From Sulfuricurvum sp. PC08-66 (GTDB taxonomy: Bacteria; Campylobacterota; Campylobacteria; Campylobacterales; Sulfurimonadaceae): 64,000 nucleotides of DNA. The position numbers were made by a program, and so were the translations under genes. Below are positions 53,473-62,690 of the stretch, piece after piece (position 1 is the first letter of the stretch; each line of letters starts with the position of its first letter). Under the pieces are notes generated by a model. It ran no database searches, had not been told where the DNA came from, and worked only from the letters and a program-made list of their open reading frames with translations. The stretch is taken from NCBI GenBank assembly GCA_000830255.1, contig JQIT01000007.1:62001-126000 (forward strand), read 5' to 3'.

Positions 53473-54801
53473 TTATAAAATATAACGCGTGTTCTCTTCG
53501 CTCTCGATAATCATATCGAGCGCCTCATGTACCATGGTAGCAGTGATGGTGACCTTTTTGTTTTCGAGCGTGTCTGCATGGAAGCTAATATCTTCAAGTA
53601 CCTTCTCGACAATTGTGTGCAAGCGTCGAGCACCAATATCTTCGGTCTTTTCATTGGCGACAAAACACAGATGCGCCATCGCACGGATAGCCTCATCCTC
53701 AAACCCTAGCTCGATACCTTCGACACTCAAAAGTGCTTGATAGTGTGACAAGAGGGAGTTTTTGGTTTGGGTGAGAATCTTATAGAGTGCCTCTTGCGTA
53801 AGGGACTCTAGCTCCACACGCAATGGAAATCGACCTTGCAGCTCTGGTATGAGGTCGCTTGGGCGGCTCACATGAAAGGCACCTGCTGCGATGAAGAGTA
53901 TATGGTCGGTTTTGATTTGACCGTATTTGGTGTTGACGGTGCTTCCCTCGACGATAGGAAGCAGGTCGCGTTGTACGCCCTCTTTACCAGGGTCGCTTTT
54001 GCGGTGGCTCTCAGCACCAATAGCGATTTTGTCTATCTCATCGAGAAAAATTATTCCACCCTCTTGAGCGCGTTCGATAGCAGTAGAGCGAATCGCATCG
54101 TTATCGAGGAGTTTTTCACTCGCTTGGGTTCGTAAGATTTTTTTCGCCTCTTTGACGCTGACGACCTTTTTGTTTTCGCCTTTGGAGATAGTCCCAAAAA
54201 TTTGTCCGAATGATTCTTGGACTTGCGCCATTTCAGGGGGCATATTGGTATCGTTAAACTCAATATTCATACGAGGTAATGTTACGGTCACTTTTTGCTC
54301 ATCGACGAGACCATTATGAATTTTGGTTTTCATTTTGGCACGCTCGTCGTGGTATTGGCTCTCTTTTTCAGGAGAGGCGAAATGTTTGAGTGGAGGCAAA
54401 AGTTGGTCAAGAATCGCATTCAAGACGTACTCATCGATAGCCTCTTGGTTTGCCTCTTGGTACTCTTCCTTGACGAGCGATAGAGCATTGAGTACCAAAT
54501 CACGAATCATCGACTCAACATCACGACCTACATAACCTACTTCGGTATATTTGCTCGCCTCTACTTTGATAAAAGGGACACGCATAAGCTTTGCCAATCG
54601 ACGTGCGATTTCGGTCTTGCCTACCCCTGTAGAGCCTATCATGAGAATATTTTTGGGTGTAATCTCCTCTTGAAGCTCTGCAGGAAGTTGCATGCGTCGA
54701 TAGCGATTGCGTAGTGCCATGGCTATCATTTTTTTGGCTTGTTTTTGTCCGATGATATACTCATCGAGATAGGAGACAATTTGCGCGGGGGTCATGTTCA
54801 T
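53473..54801 (-). CDS. hslU: HslU protease ATPase subunit
   Basis: 442 residues, a Clp/AAA+ unfoldase. Walker A GSTGVGKTEIARRLAK, the GYVGRD pore motif, Walker B GIIFLDEIDKIA, sensor and C-terminal tail ENTRYIL that docks on HslV. Works as a hexamer feeding proteins to HslV. Separated by three bases from hslV, which precedes it. Confidence 0.97.
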   Translation of the reverse strand: MNMTPAQIVSYLDEYIIGQKQAKKMIAMALRNRYRRMQLPAELQEEITPKNILMIGSTGVGKTEIARRLAKLMRVPFIKVEASKYTEVGYVGRDVESMIRDLVLNALSLVKEEYQEANQEAIDEYVLNAILDQLLPPLKHFASPEKESQYHDERAKMKTKIHNGLVDEQKVTVTLPRMNIEFNDTNMPPEMAQVQESFGQIFGTISKGENKKVVSVKEAKKILRTQASEKLLDNDAIRSTAIERAQEGGIIFLDEIDKIAIGAESHRKSDPGKEGVQRDLLPIVEGSTVNTKYGQIKTDHILFIAAGAFHVSRPSDLIPELQGRFPLRVELESLTQEALYKILTQTKNSLLSHYQALLSVEGIELGFEDEAIRAMAHLCFVANEKTEDIGARRLHTIVEKVLEDISFHADTLENKKVTITATMVHEALDMIIESEENTRYIL

Positions 54802-54804
54802 CGA

Positions 54805-55341
54805 TTAGTCTCGTAATTCTAGGGTTTTGATACTGTCGTTGGTGTAGATACAAAGATTTGCAGCCACCAAGAGCGACTCTTTGACCAGTGTGAGGGGGTC
54901 GAGAGAGGCGTGTTTGGCGAGTGCTCGCGCCGCCGAAAGTGCATAATTGCCACCACTGCCAATCGCCGCAATTGCACCATCTTCAGGCTCTACCACATCG
55001 CCTGTACCACTCAAAATAAAAATATGTTGGGTGTTGAGCACCAACATCATCGCTTCTAATCGACGTAGACTTTTGTCTTTGCGCCACGCTTTGGCAAATT
55101 CGATAACCGCTTTGTACAAATCCCCTTTGTGTTGCGACAAAAAGCCTTCAAACATATCAAAAAGGGTAAAAGCATCTGCCGTCGCACCCGCAAAGCCTGC
55201 CAAGATTTTGCCGTTATAGAGTTGACGAATTTTGGTGGCATTGTTTTTGAGTACCGTGTTGCCAAAGGTAACCTGTCCATCTCCACCAATGACGGCATGC
55301 CCATCGGCGCGATAGGCTAATATCGTTGTAGCTTCGAACAT
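54805..55341 (-). CDS. hslV: HslV protease subunit
   Basis: 178 residues, the proteasome-beta-like peptidase. The mature N-terminal catalytic Thr is Thr5 after a short MFEA propeptide, as in Campylobacter relatives (ATTILAYR). [14 protein letters not shown] and [27 protein letters not shown] are conserved. Forms the HslUV heat-shock protease. Three-base gaps on both sides link it to rplI and hslU. Confidence 0.97.
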   Translation of the reverse strand: MFEATTILAYRADGHAVIGGDGQVTFGNTVLKNNATKIRQLYNGKILAGFAGATADAFTLFDMFEGFLSQHKGDLYKAVIEFAKAWRKDKSLRRLEAMMLVLNTQHIFILSGTGDVVEPEDGAIAAIGSGGNYALSAARALAKHASLDPLTLVKESLLVAANLCIYTNDSIKTLELRD

Positions 55342-55344
55342 CGC

Positions 55345-55791
55345 CTATTCCGCAACGATTTCGATAGCAGTTTTGGCGTGGATTGCGTGACCCATTTTGA
55401 TGTCGATTTCAAAACGTCCAATCATTTTGAGAGCGACTTTGTGCTCGATATCTTTTTTGTCGATGTCGATACCGTGTTGCGTTGCAATAGCGTGTGCTAT
55501 CTCATCTTTGGTTACAGCCCCAAAAAGGTGACCATTTTCACCCGCTTTTTTGGTGATGGTGGTGGTAAGCGTTGCGAGTTGTTTGCTCTCTTGCGTTAGA
55601 CGCGCAACGAGTGCTTTTTCTTCGGCTTCATGCTGCGCCTTTTGCGCTTCCCATGTTGCTATGACTTCAGATGTAGCGGCTTTTGCAAAGCCTTTGCCGA
55701 TGAGAAAGTTTTTGCCGTAGCCATCTTTGACCTCTTTGATTTCGCCCGCTTTTCCTAGGGCTTTGACATCTTTGATGAGGAGAACTTTCAT
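55345..55791 (-). CDS. rplI: Ribosomal protein L9
   Basis: 148 residues with the canonical L9 start [31 protein letters not shown], long central helix and a C-terminal domain. It is the first gene of the fifteen-gene minus-strand run and the only one preceded by a good promoter candidate (TACAAT on the minus strand, 55823-55828) and an AAGG ribosome site. Confidence 0.97.
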   Translation of the reverse strand: MKVLLIKDVKALGKAGEIKEVKDGYGKNFLIGKGFAKAATSEVIATWEAQKAQHEAEEKALVARLTQESKQLATLTTTITKKAGENGHLFGAVTKDEIAHAIATQHGIDIDKKDIEHKVALKMIGRFEIDIKMGHAIHAKTAIEIVAE

Positions 55792-55868
55792 TGTAGTACC
55801 TTAATAAGAAAAAAATTGGCTGATTGTATCGATAGTTAGATGAAAAAGGGATTAGAAGGGTGTTTTAA

Positions 55869-55895
55869 GCATTGTGACGGCTTTGCGTCCAATGC
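55869..55895 (-). terminator. Hairpin downstream of the FTR-rhodanese gene
   Basis: GCATTG / CAATGC enclosing GACG / CGTC with a one-base bulge and a 6-base loop: ten pairs, 16 bases beyond the stop codon. T-run weak on the minus strand. Confidence 0.5.
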
Positions 55896-55910
55896 CTAAA
55901 AAGGGGGAGA

Positions 55911-56639
55911 TTAACCGCGAGCCAAAGGTCCGCGATAAGAGACGATACCGTGTGTGAGGTTACCGACGTGTTTGAACTCCATCGCTTTGAGGATGCGTTG
56001 GCAGTGTGCACTTCGGCTTCCTACGTGACAGTAGACGATGACAGGAATCTCTTTGTCAAGGTTGGCTGCTGCAAGTGCATCGTAGAAGCTTGTAGTAGGG
56101 ATAAGGTGGTCGGTACCTACGATACGAGCGCCTTTGTTCTCCATCCATTCGCGTACATCGAGGATTTTGAACTTGACCATGCCTAGGTCACGTGCTTCGA
56201 TAAGTGCTTGTAGCTCATCCGTATCGAGTTGTGGACGTGCCAAGATAGCTTCCACTTCTGCTTTGGTCAAGCCGCGTGAGTGTTGGTGTGCTACTTCGTC
56301 TGCGGTTTCTTCTACTGATTTGCGTGATGCATATTCAGGTGTACAGAAGATTTGGCAGTGACATACACCCTCTTCAGGGATTTCATGTTCGATAGCAGGT
56401 GCACAGGGGCAGACGCGGTCTGTTTCATCGTTTTGGACGAAGAAACAGGGGCAGTAGCGTTTACCGTAGATGAGTTTATTGCGAGTCAATCCAAACTGAA
56501 TATTGATATTGATTTCGTTGTCTGGATTGTAGGACCAATTGAATTGGTTGATTACCTTGTCGGTGAAGCGTTTTGTTTTTTCAAGTTCAGTTTTAAATTC
56601 TTCGGATTCAGGGTCGATTTTTTTGATTGTTTCTGACAT
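55911..56639 (-). CDS. Ferredoxin-thioredoxin reductase catalytic chain fused to rhodanese
   Basis: 242 residues. The N-terminal half (about 15-105) has FTR catalytic-chain cysteine motifs CPC (63-65), CPC (77-79) and CHC (93-95), which hold a [4Fe-4S] cluster next to a redox disulfide; spacing differs from plant FTR. A helical linker (106-155) leads to a rhodanese domain (about 157-240) with active-site loop CHVGSRS (Cys204) and ILDVREWM. FTR passes electrons from ferredoxin to thioredoxins; rhodaneses carry sulfane sulfur. The fusion suggests ferredoxin-driven reduction of a persulfide or a protein disulfide. Monocistronic, with its own promoter and terminator. Confidence 0.85.
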   Translation of the reverse strand: MSETIKKIDPESEEFKTELEKTKRFTDKVINQFNWSYNPDNEININIQFGLTRNKLIYGKRYCPCFFVQNDETDRVCPCAPAIEHEIPEEGVCHCQIFCTPEYASRKSVEETADEVAHQHSRGLTKAEVEAILARPQLDTDELQALIEARDLGMVKFKILDVREWMENKGARIVGTDHLIPTTSFYDALAAANLDKEIPVIVYCHVGSRSAHCQRILKAMEFKHVGNLTHGIVSYRGPLARG

Positions 56640-56667
56640 GTATAAGCCTCAATTTCAAATTTTCGGC

Positions 56668-56673
56668 ATTATA
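56668..56673 (-). promoter_or_regulatory. -10 box of the FTR-rhodanese gene
   Basis: Perfect TATAAT on the minus strand, 28 bases before the start codon; no clear -35. Confidence 0.55.
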
Positions 56674-56712
56674 CAAAGCCAGTTTTATACTTATATTAAA
56701 CATAACACCTAA

Positions 56713-57936
56713 TTATTTTTGTGTACGTTTTTTTGCCTTGCCCGCGATGATAAAACGCAATGCATTGAGACGAATAAACCCTGCTGCATCTTTTTGGTTG
56801 TAGACTTCATCCTCTTCAAAAGTGCTGTAATTTGCATCGAAAAGAGAGTTTGCAGAGGCACGTCCTACGACGACAACATTGCCTTTGTAGAGTTTGATAC
56901 GTACGGTTCCGCTTACTTTTTCTTGGCTCTTATCGATAGCGGCTTGGAGCATTTGGCGCTCAGGTGAGAACCAAAAACCATTGTAGATGAGCTTGGCGTA
57001 GCGTGGCATCATTTCGTCTTTGAGGTGCGCCTCTTCACGGTCTAGGCAGATAGACTCGATAGCACGGTGTGCTTTGAGCATGATGGTACCACCAGGGGTC
57101 TCATAACATCCACGGCTTTTCATACCTACGAAGCGGTTTTCGACGATATCGACACGTCCGATACCGTGTTTGCCACCGATTTCATTGAGTGTTTTGAGCA
57201 TGGTAGCAGGTGAAAGTGCTTTGCCATCGAGTGATACTGGGTCACCATTGGCATACCCTATCTCGATATATTCAGGCTCATTGGGGGCAGACTCTGGGCT
57301 GTTGCTCCATTGCCACATTGACTCCTCTGGCTCTGCATTGGGGTCTTCGAGAATACCACCTTCGTAGGAGATGTGCAAAAGGTTTGCATCGGTAGAGTAG
57401 GGAGATTTTTTTCCTTTTTTCTCGATGTGAATACCGTGTTGTTCTGCATAGCGTAACAATTTTTCGCGTGAGTTCAAATCCCACTCTCTCCAAGGTGCAA
57501 TAATGGTCAAATCAGAATTGAACGCCAAGTAGCCCACTTCGAAACGCACTTGGTCGTTGCCTTTGCCTGTGGCACCGTGGCTCACTGCATCTGCATTTGT
57601 GAGTGCCGCAATTTCGGCTTGACGTTTGGCAATCAAAGGGCGCGCAATCGAAGTACCCAAAAGATATTCACCCTCATAAATTGTATTGGCACGAAACATA
57701 GGGAAAACGTAGTCACGTACAAACTCTTCACGCAAATCTTCGATGTAAATATTTTCGGGTTTGATACCCAAAGCGATTGCTTTTTGACGAGCAGGTTCTA
57801 CCTCTTCGCCTTGACCCAAATCAGCTGTGAAGGTTACTACTTCACATTTGTACTCATCTTGGAGCCATTTGAGAATTACACTCGTATCCAAACCGCCTGA
57901 ATAGGCTAAAACAACTTTTTTGACCGCTTTTTTCAT
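56713..57936 (-). CDS. argG: Argininosuccinate synthase
   Basis: 407 residues. Pyrophosphate loop [15 protein letters not shown] at the start, [18 protein letters not shown] and the citrulline-binding [10 protein letters not shown]. Joins citrulline and aspartate using ATP in arginine synthesis. It stands alone, with TATAAT on the minus strand at 57970-57975; no ArgR box recognised. Ends in a basic tail (KAKKRTQK). Confidence 0.97.
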   Translation of the reverse strand: MKKAVKKVVLAYSGGLDTSVILKWLQDEYKCEVVTFTADLGQGEEVEPARQKAIALGIKPENIYIEDLREEFVRDYVFPMFRANTIYEGEYLLGTSIARPLIAKRQAEIAALTNADAVSHGATGKGNDQVRFEVGYLAFNSDLTIIAPWREWDLNSREKLLRYAEQHGIHIEKKGKKSPYSTDANLLHISYEGGILEDPNAEPEESMWQWSNSPESAPNEPEYIEIGYANGDPVSLDGKALSPATMLKTLNEIGGKHGIGRVDIVENRFVGMKSRGCYETPGGTIMLKAHRAIESICLDREEAHLKDEMMPRYAKLIYNGFWFSPERQMLQAAIDKSQEKVSGTVRIKLYKGNVVVVGRASANSLFDANYSTFEEDEVYNQKDAAGFIRLNALRFIIAGKAKKRTQK

Positions 57937-57969
57937 CGAGACCCTCTTGATTAGGTAGAAATTTTTGGC

Positions 57970-57975
57970 ATTATA
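57970..57975 (-). promoter_or_regulatory. -10 box of argG
   Basis: Perfect TATAAT on the minus strand, 33 bases upstream of the argG start, within the 50-base gap after the MFS gene. Confidence 0.55.
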
Positions 57976-57986
57976 ACCAAAAGAGC

Positions 57987-59132
57987 TTACAACTTTTTGG
58001 CGTGGTGTCCACGGCGAAACAGCCCCAAAAAGAGTCCCAAAAAGATACTAGCGACACCCAAAAAGAGGAAGAGTGTAGGCAAATCCCAAAGCGCGATGAT
58101 GGTTTGTGAAAAGATGGGAGAGGTGAATTGCCCCAAAAAGATAAACGAAACGGTCATGCCCGTAATGCGACCGCGTAATTTTTCAGGCGCACTTTCAAGC
58201 ATCCATGCGTTGAGATTGACCATCATCATTCCCATGCCCAGACCATTGAACATCGCTCCCACGTAAAAAACAGTCATCGAATGCGCTTGGGACATGATAG
58301 TCACACCAATACCAAAGAGGACAAAGAGTAGACCAAAAATTGCCTTGACATTGATGAGAGAGCGAAGACGTTTGTACTGCATCGCGGCAAGGGCACTCAT
58401 GAACATGGCAAAGGCGATCATCGTACCTACTTGCGCAGGGGATTGGTCATAGTGATTGGAGAGCAAAAAGGGCACTTGAGTAGGCAAAATATAAAAGAGA
58501 TTCATCATACCAAAAGCAGCCAGATAGATAAAAATAAAACGTTTTTCAAAGAGACGTGCATCTATTTCGTCGCTGTGGTGTTTTACTTTTGCAGGCTCAT
58601 AAAGCCCTTTGAACAAAATAGGCAAAAAGAGAAGGGGCAAAAGATAGATGAGAAAAGGGTGTTTCCAACTAATAGCCGCCAAAAATCCGCCACCGCTGAT
58701 AAAAATAATGCCTCCGATACCATTGAACGCGCTTTGGAGTCCCATAAATTTGTGACGGCTCTCACCCTGAAAATAGTCCCCAATGAGTGCTGTACTAGCA
58801 GTCATCAAAAAAGCAACTCCCACACCCATAATCGCACGCCCCGCCAAAATAAACCAAAAATTTTCGACGAAAAAGCCTAATGCGCCCCCTACGACAAAGA
58901 GCAATAGGCCAATATAGACGCTTCGCAATCGACCCGTGGTGTCGATGATGTAGCCTGAAAGGGGTGAAAAAATAGCCACCATCAAGGCAGGTAGCGTCAA
59001 AAGCAGTTTGGAAAGGAGCTCGATATTATCGATAGTGGCAAAATGCGCACTCATAAGTGGCAAGGAAGCGACAATAGCAGTGCCTGACATCATGGTAAGC
59101 ATGGTTAAAAGCAGAAGGGCGGTTTTGGTCAT
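57987..59132 (-). CDS. MFS transporter (drug/metabolite exporter type)
   Basis: 381 residues from the ATG at 59132 ([12 protein letters not shown]), which places the first membrane segment at the N-terminus; a longer in-frame start at 59186 would add 18 polar residues. Twelve membrane segments, with the MFS motif A-like [16 protein letters not shown] between segments 2 and 3 and [16 protein letters not shown]. Likely a proton-driven exporter of the multidrug or sugar-efflux type; the substrate cannot be given. Argument for independent transcription: a 166-base gap separates it from the flagellar genes. Confidence 0.82.
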   Translation of the reverse strand: MTKTALLLLTMLTMMSGTAIVASLPLMSAHFATIDNIELLSKLLLTLPALMVAIFSPLSGYIIDTTGRLRSVYIGLLLFVVGGALGFFVENFWFILAGRAIMGVGVAFLMTASTALIGDYFQGESRHKFMGLQSAFNGIGGIIFISGGGFLAAISWKHPFLIYLLPLLFLPILFKGLYEPAKVKHHSDEIDARLFEKRFIFIYLAAFGMMNLFYILPTQVPFLLSNHYDQSPAQVGTMIAFAMFMSALAAMQYKRLRSLINVKAIFGLLFVLFGIGVTIMSQAHSMTVFYVGAMFNGLGMGMMMVNLNAWMLESAPEKLRGRITGMTVSFIFLGQFTSPIFSQTIIALWDLPTLFLFLGVASIFLGLFLGLFRRGHHAKKL

Positions 59133-59352
59133 GAAAGCTCTTTGGGTAGTGAAATAGAGAGGGGAAGTATAGCGGTTTGAAAACAAAATGTATCAACCAA
59201 AGTTAAGCCCAAAGATAGAAGCATCAAGAAGGAGATGTAGGTATGGGTTGTCTAGATGAATCGCAAGCGCAGTGATGACAGAAAGCGCATGTGATAACTA
59301 CAAAGGTGCTTAACTTCTGTCAAAAGTATAACAACACAACGTCACGAAAATA

Positions 59353-59568
59353 TCACGCTAAATATTTTTTGGTTTTACGGTTTTTTTGCATTTCGCTTTT
59401 GAGTTGAAGTTTGCGCTCTTGATAGAGCGTGATGGCTTCGTTGAGAAGGGCTTGGGCTTGATACATTTCGTCGAGGGTTTCGAAGGAGGGCAAGGCATCG
59501 TTGAGCTCTTCGATGCGTTGCCAGTTTTGTGTTATGAGTGCTATTTTGAAGGCGTCAAGCCATTGCAT
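59353..59568 (-). CDS. Small coiled-coil protein after fliS, FliT-sized
   Basis: 71 residues from the ATG at 59568, which overlaps the fliS stop by one base (TAATG). All-helical, charged (LNEAITLYQERKLQLKSEMQKN). FliT, the chaperone of FliD, often follows fliS and has this size and helical character, but there is no diagnostic motif, so the FliT role is inferred from position only. Confidence 0.65.
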   Translation of the reverse strand: MQWLDAFKIALITQNWQRIEELNDALPSFETLDEMYQAQALLNEAITLYQERKLQLKSEMQKNRKTKKYLA

Positions 59569-59936
59569 TATTTGTGTACTTCTCTCCACGCATCTAGCAA
59601 ACCACGTACTACTACATTGATTTCATCGATGATTGACTCTTTTTGGTCAATGTTGGCTTGGTTAATGCGCTCTAATTGATAAGCATAAAGCCCTTGCAAA
59701 TACTCAGAGGTGCTACCTTCGGCTTTCATATCGAGTGAATTCATCAATTCACCGAAGATAGCCGCTGAACGGTTGAGCCAGTAGACACGTTTTTCGATAT
59801 CACCCTCGCGTAATGCTTTTTTTGCTTGTGTGTTGAAGCGCAAAATTCCCTCATAGAGCATCTCAATGAGACGGTGAGCTGATTCGACTTGCGCGTTGTT
59901 TTGGGTATAAGCATTAATAGCTAGGTTGTTTCGCAT
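59568..59936 (-). CDS. fliS: Flagellar secretion chaperone FliS
   Basis: 122 residues, four-helix chaperone: AINAYTQNNAQVESAHRLIEMLYEGILRF at the start is the family signature. FliS binds the disordered C-terminus of flagellin and prevents early polymerisation. It lies 29 bases after fliD in the flaG-fliD-fliS operon. Confidence 0.93.
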   Translation of the reverse strand: MRNNLAINAYTQNNAQVESAHRLIEMLYEGILRFNTQAKKALREGDIEKRVYWLNRSAAIFGELMNSLDMKAEGSTSEYLQGLYAYQLERINQANIDQKESIIDEINVVVRGLLDAWREVHK

Positions 59937-59965
59937 AGGTTTGTCCTTTTCTTTGCGTGGTGTTT

Positions 59966-61501
59966 TTATCTGCTTGCCTGCGATTGCTTGATTTGCATAT
60001 CGACCGCACCGAAGGATTTCTGAAATTTCCCTATGGCTGAATCGGCCGCTGCAAATTGATTTGCCATCGTTTCATAGCGATTATCCAAACGTTTGACGGC
60101 ACTCTCTTTTTCTTGCTTGGTTCGTTTGATTTGTCTATCAAGCGAGTTTGCGAAGTTCGAGATGGAGCCGTTTACGCTATTTACCAAATCGTCAAAGTAG
60201 AGACTTATTTTAAAAAATAATCCCTCTTCTTGTAAATCTTTTCCGTTAAGTGTTTCGTTTTTACCTCTGAAGAAATTCTCGATTTTTTTGGGATTGTCCA
60301 AAAGCGCACCTTCGAAAGCAAATTGGTCAAACTCCATTTTGCCATCTTGGGCAAATCCCACTCCCATTTGTGCCAAAGAGATACCGTCACGGTTGGGTTG
60401 CGTGATGAGACGATTGAGATTGGTGCGAATAGAGTTGATAGTGTTTTCGCCCAAAAAGAGACCAATCTCCTCATTTTCAGGGTCATATTTGGTCATGCTA
60501 TCGATATTTGCCATTAACTCATTGTAGGCTTTGACAAAGCCATCCATTTTGAGTGAAATTTCTGAACTGTCTTGGGTGATATTGATACCGACACGCTTAT
60601 TTTCATCGGTCACTTGCTCTAGAGTGAAGGAGAGTCCTACGACCATGTCATCGACTTTGTTGCTAGCACGCGTAATCTCTGCACCGTTGTAGGTGAATTT
60701 GGCATCTTCTGGCTCTTGGATGACATTGTAGAAATTTTTGAGCAGTTTGGTGGCAGAGACAGGAATCTCTTCGATGTACTCCTCTGTTTCATACTCCAAG
60801 GGGAGTGGCTCACCCGTCACGGGGTCTACCAAAAGCTCGCCTGTTTCGGGGTCTCGTTTGGGTGGGAGAGGAATTTGGAGTGTTCTTTTTTCTTCTTTGA
60901 TATAGGCTTCTGTCCCTTGGACTAGCTCGATTTTGTTCTCTAAGCCTGTATTTGCTGTAGCCAACACCAAGCGAAACTCATCTTTACCTGTTTGTAAAAT
61001 CGACGCTTTGACATCTTGGGATGCACGTGAATTAATCTCAAAAACCAAATCACGCAGTTGCGTACCCGCTTTGATTTCGATGACATAGTTTTTGTCACCG
61101 ATTTTGATGGTGAGTTCGCTGTCTTCATCCGCTACTGAGGCTGTTTTGCTGTTAAATGCATCTGATTGTACGATGTGCTCTTTTGCGATTTGTTGGATAG
61201 TGAGATTGATAGATTGAGGCTCTACCCCATCTTCGACGGTGGCAGAGATGCCTTCGCCTGTCACATTGACGGCTCGTTGCAAATAGAGCGTCTCCTCTTT
61301 CAAATCCGTAGAAAAATCTTTGGTTTGATTGACAAATTTGAGAAGCTGTTCGATAGAAGCCTTTTTTTGCTCATATTCGCCTAGTTGTTTGTCGATGGGT
61401 GCAATGAGCAGTTTTTCATCGGCACTGCGCAGTTTGGAGATGGTATCACCCGTGAGTCCTGCGCCACTACCCATGCCTAATGAAGCTATTGGAGAGGGCA
61501 T
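59966..61501 (-). CDS. fliD: Flagellar filament cap protein FliD
   Basis: 511 residues: N-terminal D0/D1 region (SLGMGSGAGLTGDTISKLRSADE), a variable centre, and a C-terminal heptad coiled coil (DNRYETMANQFAAADSAIGKFQ). FliD forms the pentameric or hexameric cap at the filament tip where flagellin is inserted. Three bases after the flaG stop. Confidence 0.93.
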   Translation of the reverse strand: MPSPIASLGMGSGAGLTGDTISKLRSADEKLLIAPIDKQLGEYEQKKASIEQLLKFVNQTKDFSTDLKEETLYLQRAVNVTGEGISATVEDGVEPQSINLTIQQIAKEHIVQSDAFNSKTASVADEDSELTIKIGDKNYVIEIKAGTQLRDLVFEINSRASQDVKASILQTGKDEFRLVLATANTGLENKIELVQGTEAYIKEEKRTLQIPLPPKRDPETGELLVDPVTGEPLPLEYETEEYIEEIPVSATKLLKNFYNVIQEPEDAKFTYNGAEITRASNKVDDMVVGLSFTLEQVTDENKRVGINITQDSSEISLKMDGFVKAYNELMANIDSMTKYDPENEEIGLFLGENTINSIRTNLNRLITQPNRDGISLAQMGVGFAQDGKMEFDQFAFEGALLDNPKKIENFFRGKNETLNGKDLQEEGLFFKISLYFDDLVNSVNGSISNFANSLDRQIKRTKQEKESAVKRLDNRYETMANQFAAADSAIGKFQKSFGAVDMQIKQSQASR

Positions 61502-61504
61502 TTT

Positions 61505-61951
61505 CTATCCTTTGGCATCGAAAAGTAGTCCCACGAACTCTTTCATCGATGTCATAAGTTTGACTGCATCTTCAGTAGGAAAGCGTCGAATAACACGGTC
61601 GGTTTTGACATTGATGACGGCTACTTCGAGTAGGTCAACTTGGTCATTGAACCCAAAACGCAAATCGTTGGTGAGCATGCTCATCTTCTCATTGAGATTG
61701 GAGATAAGCTGCTCTTTTTCCCTTCGGGTGAGCTCTTGGGTGATGCTTGCCTCTTTGGCAACTTCCGCTTTGTAGAGCTTGACGGGGTCTGGTTGCGCAG
61801 GTGTAGGTGCAGGTTTGGGAGCCTCTGTGGGAGTGAAGAGCTCTGGCTTTACCTCTTGCGCTTGTCGTGAGTGACGATTTGCGTAGCCGCGTTTAGGTGC
61901 TTCGATAGGAGCATCTGTTACGGTAGTGCCAGAAATGGTTGAAATTGCCAT
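61505..61951 (-). CDS. flaG: FlaG family flagellar protein
   Basis: 148 residues: a Pro/Ala-rich N-terminus, then the FlaG domain (about 75-148) with NEKMSMLTNDLRFGFNDQVDLLEVAVINVKTDRVIRRFP. FlaG limits filament length in Campylobacter. First gene of the flaG-fliD-fliS set, with strong AAGGAGG site and an upstream sigma-28 promoter. Confidence 0.9.
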   Translation of the reverse strand: MAISTISGTTVTDAPIEAPKRGYANRHSRQAQEVKPELFTPTEAPKPAPTPAQPDPVKLYKAEVAKEASITQELTRREKEQLISNLNEKMSMLTNDLRFGFNDQVDLLEVAVINVKTDRVIRRFPTEDAVKLMTSMKEFVGLLFDAKG

Positions 61952-61984
61952 GTGTGCCTCCTTGCAACTTTATGGATATCCATA

Positions 61985-62011
61985 CTATCGACATAGTCGT
62001 AAAAAAGTTTA
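61985..62011 (-). promoter_or_regulatory. Sigma-28 (FliA) promoter of flaG-fliD-fliS
   Basis: On the minus strand: TAAA, exactly 15 bases, then GTCGATAG, six of eight matches to the GCCGATAA consensus at the correct spacing. Places this operon in the late flagellar class. Confidence 0.7.
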
Positions 62012-62028
62012 GCGCAATTTCAAAAAAG

Positions 62029-62385
62029 TTAAAAAGAGGGGATTTCTATATGTAAATAGAGGGTGCCATTAGTGTCACGCCACTCATCGAGGATGCGTAC
62101 GTGTTGCATCAGCGCTTGGGTGGTTTGGAGTGAACGCGTTTGCAGGTCGTTTTGACAATCGCTCTCTTGGCATGTTTGGGAGCGCAAGAGTTGAGAATAG
62201 ATATGTGTTTGTACATTGTGGGAGAGTTGCGCTTTGGCTTTGAGTAGTGCTACGGTAGCTTGGTGTGGACCTGCAGGTGTGATACTCACTGCTTCATGCG
62301 GCGGCAATAGCGCGGTCGTCCACGCAGGCTGTATCGAGCATCCATAGAAGAAAAAGAGTGTTATAACCGATACAAGTCTTTTCAT
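62029..62385 (-). CDS. Small predicted lipoprotein, unknown
   Basis: 118 residues from the ATG at 62385. The N-terminus (MKRLVSVITLFFFYGC) is a lipoprotein signal with the lipid-modified Cys at 16, though FYG is an unusual lipobox. The mature part is helical with two further cysteines (Cys72, Cys77 region) and many Gln/Thr residues. No recognised family. No ribosome site; a TACACT hexamer on the minus strand (62392-62397) ends six bases before the ATG, giving leaderless geometry. Divergent from the next small gene. Confidence 0.65.
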   Translation of the reverse strand: MKRLVSVITLFFFYGCSIQPAWTTALLPPHEAVSITPAGPHQATVALLKAKAQLSHNVQTHIYSQLLRSQTCQESDCQNDLQTRSLQTTQALMQHVRILDEWRDTNGTLYLHIEIPSF

Positions 62386-62391
62386 GGTCAA

Positions 62392-62404
62392 AGTGTATTA
62401 CAAT
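62392..62404. promoter_or_regulatory. Back-to-back -10 boxes of two divergent small genes
   Basis: TACACT on the minus strand (62392-62397) and TACAAT on the plus strand (62399-62404) lie side by side, one base apart, between the two divergent starts (62385 minus and 62427 plus). Confidence 0.45.
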
Positions 62405-62426
62405 CTCACCCAAAAAAGGTCTCACA

Positions 62427-62684
62427 ATGTCAGCCAAACTCACACTCGTCAAACTTATCCAAAAAGAGGTGCTTCCCGAAATTGAAGAGTATATGGACGA
62501 GCTTTTTGAAATAGTAGCCTCCAAAGAGGTCACGCAAGAGGACAAAGCTGAGCTAGTCGAGATTCAAGAGCTTCACCAAGAGTTCAAACAGATGCTTGTC
62601 GATTTGGAAGCGGATGAAATCGATGAAGAGGAGTGTTTGGAGATTATCGAAGAGATAAAAGAGATGCGAAGCGTCAACGACTAA
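62427..62684 (+). CDS. Small acidic helical protein
   Basis: 85 residues, very acidic (many Glu and Asp), all-helical and probably a coiled coil: LIQKEVLPEIEEYMDELFEIVASKEVTQEDKAELVEIQEL. I do not recognise a family. Ribosome site AAAGGT, TACAAT upstream. Six bases separate its stop from the oxygenase gene, so the two are very probably cotranscribed. Confidence 0.7.
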   Translation: MSAKLTLVKLIQKEVLPEIEEYMDELFEIVASKEVTQEDKAELVEIQELHQEFKQMLVDLEADEIDEEECLEIIEEIKEMRSVND

Positions 62685-62690
62685 CGCGGT

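Noticed and set aside
59242-59274. Ten-codon leader peptide with ribosome site in the gap before the MFS gene
   Set aside because: Points towards the flagellar genes' opposite strand, is too short to judge, and has no downstream gene on the plus strand within reach.
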